This document shows positions 59,801-64,000 of a stretch of 64,000 nucleotides of DNA, piece after piece. This stretch comes from Mycosarcoma maydis (Eukaryota > Basidiomycota > Ustilaginomycetes > Ustilaginales): positions 744,001 through 808,000 of the forward strand of contig NC_026483.1 of NCBI RefSeq assembly GCF_000328475.2, in the 5' to 3' direction. Under the pieces are notes generated by a model. That model ran no database searches and was not told the origin of the DNA. It saw only the letters and a program-made list of their open reading frames with translations. The first letter of the stretch is position 1, and each line of letters starts with the position of its first letter. Position numbers and translations under genes: made by a program.

Positions 59801-60085
59801 AGCACGGGCGGTGGGTATGGAGGACCGTCGAACGACTCTAACAGTCGTGGCGGTGGATGCTTCCGATGTGGACAGAGTGGTCACTGGGCACCTGACTGTC
59901 CCAACCCGCAGCAGCAGCAGCAGCAACAGAATAGCACGCGAGGCTCGACGTTCAATAGAGGAAGAGGAAGAGGAAGAGGACGAGGCAGGGGCAGAGGCGG
60001 CTCAAAAGGTGGCGGCTCGAAGGGTGATGGCTGTTTCCAGTGCGGTAAGAAAGGTCATTGGTCGAGCGAGTGTCCTGGTGCGTAG
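56840..60085 (+). CDS. TOP3: DNA topoisomerase III (type IA), with optional upstream start
   Basis: Two starts are possible. ATG 57125 (MRILCVAEKPSIAKS) gives the classical 986-residue nuclear enzyme. ATG 56840 adds 95 residues that look like a mitochondrial presequence. Toprim motifs are VAEKPSIA and DCDREGEHIG; the decatenation-type core has the active Tyr in FLSYPRTETD (residue 346 from ATG 57125), with YGPCQFPTLGFVV and EKSLSKPLLRRE further on. The C-terminus carries two GRF zinc fingers (CLCGDPAAERT ... FDWLD and CNCDLQAVLKTT ... FFEWN), a Gly/Arg-rich region, and two CCHC zinc knuckles (CFRCGQSGHWAPDC and CFQCGKKGHWSSEC). The GRF repeats and the RG tail are as in human TOP3A. With Sgs1/BLM and Rmi1 the enzyme dissolves double Holliday junctions. 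Confidence 0.94.
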   Translation: MQLLLQPISRQYTPATASNIGTCYHAQLPLAFELQPQPCINNQSLKSPFALRSRHLSTSKCASTLNTESATRAFACRATVSSLSCSEARAPLARGMRILCVAEKPSIAKSIANILARGHASNRPGKDKFCRNYDFQYRMPGVQGMVDMTMTSVRGHLTNTDFGPQHKAWFSCPPADLFQAPVITNLSDDAKDIGTNLRLEARNADAVMIWTDCDREGEHIGSEIVAEVRKVRRNIRVMRARFSAIIDSQIHAACQNTVELDWRAADAVESRIQLDLRIGAAFTRMQTLALQNRIPALGEQRHVISYGPCQFPTLGFVVDRYKKVVHFVPEPFWLLQVHKSRSMSGGDPSPDDPPEEIRKVVFNWDRVHLFDKCAVQIFCKLCRDNPDATVDSVATKQTKKWKPYPLTTVELQKSGSRLLRLTPKRILDVAESLYQKGFLSYPRTETDEYDKDLDFTSLIAKQTADSAWGNVAQRLLDGAFERPRNGKNNDKAHPPIHPTSHASGLTGDDKRVYDYVTRRFLASCWTDAIGNQTSVAISIAGEKFHASGLVILQRNYLEVFTYDKWEGNLLPPFVRGETFRPTRLEMKEGATSPPKLLTEADLVSLMDKNGIGTDATIADHIAKVVERRYVMQVKEGKTTYLVPSTLGIGLVEGYNQLNMEKSLSKPLLRRETEFRMSLICAGQRSKAETIAESLDEYRQVFALTHREFDRIAATVVHYLTDPNAGQEARAVELLDRDQEKSDEIADDDSDADSDDGFDGPGNGGAATRGRAARTRGRGSASTRPTRGARGGERGGATAARPAQRQDASDDNDGNSIVMAPPPCANGGSVNAAPRPFGALATGTTGTKQCLCGDPAAERTVNKAGPNQGRRFLACAKAMGDSSKCDFFDWLDSACGGGEAQSTGTTTRSVPAKRHMPADSDDGWLPNMRTFNSGEIRRCNCDLQAVLKTTTKGGANQSRSFWTCGRESARLRCRFFEWNDEDGQGGGGSTGGGYGGPSNDSNSRGGGCFRCGQSGHWAPDCPNPQQQQQQQNSTRGSTFNRGRGRGRGRGRGRGGSKGGGSKGDGCFQCGKKGHWSSECPGA

Positions 60086-63000
60086 AGGTGAACGCTTTCC
60101 CCTGTACAGTACATCATCAGCATTGTATATCATATCACTGTATAGACAATTTTGCAAACGTAGATGAGATCGATACGGATCTTGATGAAACAGCGAATAA
60201 TCGCAAAGAAGTTGGAAAGCTTCGTAGAATCGCCCAGAGGATGCTTTCTGCGACTTGCTCGCGTGATCACATACTGTACATATCTATCAGACTGGGCGGA
60301 GGTAAGCGTCGATTGTCGAAACGAGGGCTGTAATTACGAATCACAAGTGACTTAAGTTAAAACTGTACTTGCTGCACAGCAACTGTATTTGGCGGCGGTG
60401 TTGGGCAAATCATGAATTGAAATCACGAATCACGCCGACCAATCGACGTTGAAAGCTGCACGCCTGCCATTGTCGCGTTTCCTATTGATCAACGCAGCGC
60501 ACGTCTGAACACGGATCTGTGCAAAGCTCGGCTTTGTACCTGATAGGGGTCGGCTTAGGCCGACGGTTCGTCCGATTGGTCTTCCACGCCACACCGGTGA
60601 GCGAGCAGACAGCAGAGTGCAGCAAAGTGACACGCCAGGTCGGTCGCGCAACACTACAAACCCAGCGAGCTCGGTCAACCTTGTCCCGAGCATCAGATTC
60701 GGATGTGGCTGGTCACTCGTGGCTGCAAAATGAAGCGGTCCGAACCGGTCAACTCGATGCGGACACGGGCTTAGGCTTGTTTTCTCCGCCAGCAACCCAG
60801 AGCACAGGGCCCAATATACGACCGTCACGGAGTTGTGATTGGTGAGCCGCTGTATAGCTAAAAGTCGATTGTGTCGGAGTGACAATCATGTAGATCTGCC
60901 AGAATCGTCTATGCAGAGGATCGACGCAAACAGGCGCACCAGCGCACCTCACACTGTCGGTGCTTGAAGACAACGGCAACGTCCCGATTGGCCCGGGTTG
61001 ATCCATTCTGCCAAGATGAAGAATCACGAATAGAGTCACACTTGTGACTTGTATCACTGGCACACGCACAATTCACCATGCTTTCTCTCAGCAAATTCGG
61101 AATCGTGAGTGCTCACTGCTCGCGCGACTTGACTTGCTCTTGCTCTGGTGAATCTGCAAGCGCGAAGCTGCATTCGTGGTTGCAGTTGCAGACTTTGCAG
61201 CTGCAGGTGGAAGCTGAACTAGTTAACTTTGTTATCACGGATCGTAAATGTGAGACCCGGCTAGTCGTGAGTGAATAGCTGTTCCCAGTCGCGTGATCGT
61301 AAACATGTGTGAAACGGTAATCAGAAACGCCTTGGACAGCACAGTCACGAGCCGCTAAGGACGTTGTCGCTTTTCGCTATTTTTGGCTCAGAGTTGCGCT
61401 GTTTCCAACTCAGCGAGCTACGCGACTACGGATGTGGTTTGTTTTGCAACCCTTGTCTTGCTCGATTCAGGATGTAAAAGCGACCGCAGTGTGAGTCACA
61501 ATTGTACTTTGTCTTGGGACGATCACCAGGACTTACGCGGCTAACCCAGCGCCGCTGCAGTGTGAGTATGTGTATTATAATAAAAAGTCACAATTCGTCG
61601 TGAGTGCTGAAAAATTCGCGACTTTCATCCAGAGGAAATTGATAATCTGTAATCAATAGAGCAGCGATAGAAAATCAGACTCGACCATTTCTCTAAACTA
61701 AGTTAGTGAATGGTCGGGGCGGAATCAAAGAAAGTATTCCTTAAGTTATAGAGAGGGTAAAAGGAGAGACTTGTTGGCCCGATTTGAAAGCCAGAAGAGC
61801 GAACCACTTTCGAACTTTTTCAACTTGATGGGCGGCGCGACGCGTGGAGAAGCTGCTGGACAATTTGCACTCACAACTCACACTCGTAAACGAAGCTGAA
61901 AGCGCATTTTCCGAAACGCCGCGCTGACGACCCGCAACCGCACCGACTCACGTTAACTTGGCAGAAACTGGGTGAGAGGAGAGAGCAGCACAGAGCAGTC
62001 ACAGAGTCAAGAGTTGATTTGGGCTGCTTTTTTGGCCGCTGGATAGTGACAGAGTCATCAGCTCGCTTTCCGTCCAGCCCCGTTTGGTCTAAGCCTGCCT
62101 CTCCTCTCCCCTCCTCGCCTGGCCGACTTAACCTTACCTAGGCCATGATGGGTCATGCTCGCCGGCTTTCTGTCTATCCCGCTCTGCCTGTGTCACTCGA
62201 AATCGCTTACCTCGCATCAGATCAACGGCCAGTCGAGCTTAGTCTTTTCGTCTCGGATAGACTGATCAATAGAATGTCACAATCGTGTTTTCCTGCCCTG
62301 TTTGCTATCACTTGCCGGCCTTCGACCGACCGTTTCCCTTGGCAATCGTGATTGATCGTGGATCTGATGGGTTTATGTTGATGCTCGACCTGTTCTGCTT
62401 TGCTTGGCTTGACTGCTTCGCAATTTCTACCCCTCCCTTGCAGGATTCTTTTTTCTTTCTTCTACAGTACTTCTCCTTTTTTTTGTCGTGATTTCTTTGG
62501 TTGTTTTTGGACCCACAATTTCCACTCGAAAATCGGTAGCAGTACAGTCACGAGTCACTCACGACTGATTGTGGCAGCAGAACGCTGCATAGAAATTCCA
62601 ACCAAGCAAAGCACAGACGCCCCTCTCTGCGTTCAACTGCGTCCAATTGCTTTCGACACTCAGACTGACACAAGGAAAAAGAGCTCGTCGCTACTCTCAA
62701 TCGTGAATTGAATTCGCACCTTCGTGATCCATCATTTCGTCCTGTACTTGTCCATCCTCAACCTCTTCTACATTGGCCAATTACCCATCCAACCGTCTTT
62801 CTGTCCGTCAACGTGGCTCAGCTCGCCATTAAGCTCTTCTGCGGGTCTGGACCGCTCACGTACAACACCTCCAGCTTTCCGTCTTGGTACCTTTCTTTAC
62901 CCTCACACCAGTCTGACATCTCTGGAACCGGTAGCACGCTCCCACATCCGACAGGCCGCAGCATCGTTTGCGTTTGGCATTCTGTTCGAACTGAGCTCGG

Positions 63001-63215
63001 GCGTGTCGCCGATCTCACGCTCGCGATCACAAACTACCGCCCTCTCAAGACTATCTCGAATTCGACACATTCGACGCATCCGACCATCGTGGCGACGTCA
63101 GCCTTAGCTGCTCACCGAGCGCGCCTCGCTCTTCGCAGAACCAGATAGTACGTAAGCTAGCCAGTCTATTCCAGCCTTTCTGCTTCTCACGCCCCCGAAC
63201 ACCAGGCTAGACGCC
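60086..63215. other. Long gene-free region before the right-edge gene
   Basis: About 3.1 kb. No coding family motif on either strand. It contains heptamer words (aatcacgaatcacg at about 60420-60434; cagtcacgagtcactcacgac at about 62546-62566) and isolated AT-rich patches with taagtta words (about 61699 and 61742). From about 62700 it is pyrimidine-rich, probably a long 5' leader. A GTACGT at 63148 with a CAG acceptor at about 63203-63205 could be a leader intron just before the ATG at 63216. Confidence 0.45.
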
Positions 63216-64000
63216 ATGAAGCACAGTCCTGCCTCTTCCAACAACCCCTTTACGTCGTCATCGACGCCAAACTCCTTCATGGACACCTTTGACTTTGGCA
63301 ATCCCGACTTTTCCACTGCCAACTCGGGCCTCGAAGATCTCGACATCTTCCACAGCACCGGCGCTCCGCCCTCAGGCTCGTCTCAGCGTAATCTACACTC
63401 TGACGCCGGCTCAGCGCCGGTCAGTCATCACCCGAGCCCCTCGGCTGCTTTCAACCACACAGCTGCTTCATCCGACTCAAACACTACGCCACAGAATTCA
63501 TCTTTGAACGGTCACGGCTCTGGCGTCTATCTGAACAGCGCATCCCACGCCAACTCACCGCTTGGGTTCAGCCGCAATCGCTTCGATAACAACTCGCCCG
63601 CCAGCCAACAAGACGCTGGCAGCAGCGAGCAAGCTCACGCTCGCAACCATCCACCTTCCGCTGCGCCCTCCGACATGAACTTTGCCAGTTCTCAATTTGC
63701 TGATCAAAATCAAGCTGGTACGGCTGTGCAAACATCGCACCCACAATCGAACGAACTCGATGGTCACATGCCACAACTCTCCATTGCTGACCTGCAGCGC
63801 ATGCTTCTCGAGCGCGAGAGGACCGAGCGCATCCAAAATATGCAAACAGCCCTTCTCAAACAGCAGCTCGATCAGCTCTCGCGCCTACAGCAACAACAGC
63901 AGCAACAGCAGATGCAGCCCCAGCAGCCCCAGCATCAACATCATCCGCAGCATCAGCAGCAGCATGGGCAGAACATCCAAGCTACCGGCGCCTCATCTAA
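63216..64000 (+). CDS. Gln-rich regulatory-type protein, N-terminal part (runs off right edge)
   Basis: ATG 63216 opens a frame that has no stop before the window ends, giving at least 261 residues. It starts MKHSPASSNNPFTSSSTPNSFMDTFDFGNPDF, an acidic-aromatic low-complexity N-terminus such as is common in fungal transcription regulators. Residues about 185-220 form a predicted coiled coil (LSIADLQRMLLERERTERIQNMQTALLKQQLDQLSRL) leading directly into a poly-Gln/His run (about 222-255). The DNA-binding domain, if any, must lie further right, so family assignment is impossible; bZIP, HMG or another zinc-cluster regulator are all possible. It has an exceptionally long upstream region. Confidence 0.65.
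   Translation, partial: MKHSPASSNNPFTSSSTPNSFMDTFDFGNPDFSTANSGLEDLDIFHSTGAPPSGSSQRNLHSDAGSAPVSHHPSPSAAFNHTAASSDSNTTPQNSSLNGHGSGVYLNSASHANSPLGFSRNRFDNNSPASQQDAGSSEQAHARNHPPSAAPSDMNFASSQFADQNQAGTAVQTSHPQSNELDGHMPQLSIADLQRMLLERERTERIQNMQTALLKQQLDQLSRLQQQQQQQQMQPQQPQHQHHPQHQQQHGQNIQATGASS

Overview
The window is a 64-kb piece of a basidiomycete nuclear genome, most likely from a smut fungus (Ustilaginales; Ustilago, Sporisorium or a close relative). The reasons are compact, mostly intron-poor genes of about 1-7 kb, a few short GT-AG introns, fungal housekeeping genes (GPI16, SMI1/KNR4, CWH41, RAD14, SEC16, RMD5, YTM1, group III HAMP histidine kinase, TOP3), long low-complexity protein tails, and intergenic DNA full of TCGTGA/TCACGA heptamers. 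The genus is an inference; no rRNA or mitochondrial marker is present. One assembly gap of exactly 100 N lies at 31255-31354.

Layout. 1-632: 3' end of a ferric-reductase-like gene. 890-3115 (-): GPI16, facing a three-exon zinc-finger mini-gene (3616-4068). 4369-6672 (-): SMI1/KNR4. A 2.5-kb gene-free stretch follows, then CWH41 (9155-11764), convergent with RAD14 (11844-12914, -). RAD14 is divergent from the very large SEC16 (13595-20263). Next come RMD5/GID2 (20988-22424), a metallophosphoesterase with a 22-nt internal exon (22861-24080), YTM1 (24454-26049), a Yippee/MOH1 gene (26192-26693, -) and a Ser/Thr-rich single-pass membrane protein (27409-28566, -). A 3.2-kb intergenic region holds the assembly gap, then a group III hybrid histidine kinase (31763-35943), convergent with a secreted GH31 alpha-glucosidase (36186-39293, -). 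After another 2.8-kb gap come an NDR-family kinase (42112-45786), a cysteine-synthase-like protein with a degenerate rhodanese tail (46832-49383), a PhyH dioxygenase (49550-50569, -), an OPT/YSL-type transporter (51292-53514), a TIR-bounded 2.8-kb transposable element carrying a decayed SANT/Myb-like gene (53629-56428), DNA topoisomerase III (56840 or 57125 to 60085), and the 5' end of a Gln-rich regulatory-type gene (63216 to beyond 64000).

Functionally the genes are housekeeping or signalling. ER and secretory functions recur (GPI transamidase, glucosidase I, Sec16), as do genome maintenance (RAD14, TOP3) and cell-wall, stress and polarity signalling (SMI1, the HAMP histidine kinase, the NDR kinase). 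There is no sign of a gene cluster or operon-like system. The most unusual content is intergenic: the SANT-carrying TIR element, the phase-keeping heptamer repeats, and the features that suggest regulated translation (two TOP3 starts, two abutting uORFs before the OPT transporter). No tRNA, rRNA, CRISPR array or virus-derived gene was recognised.
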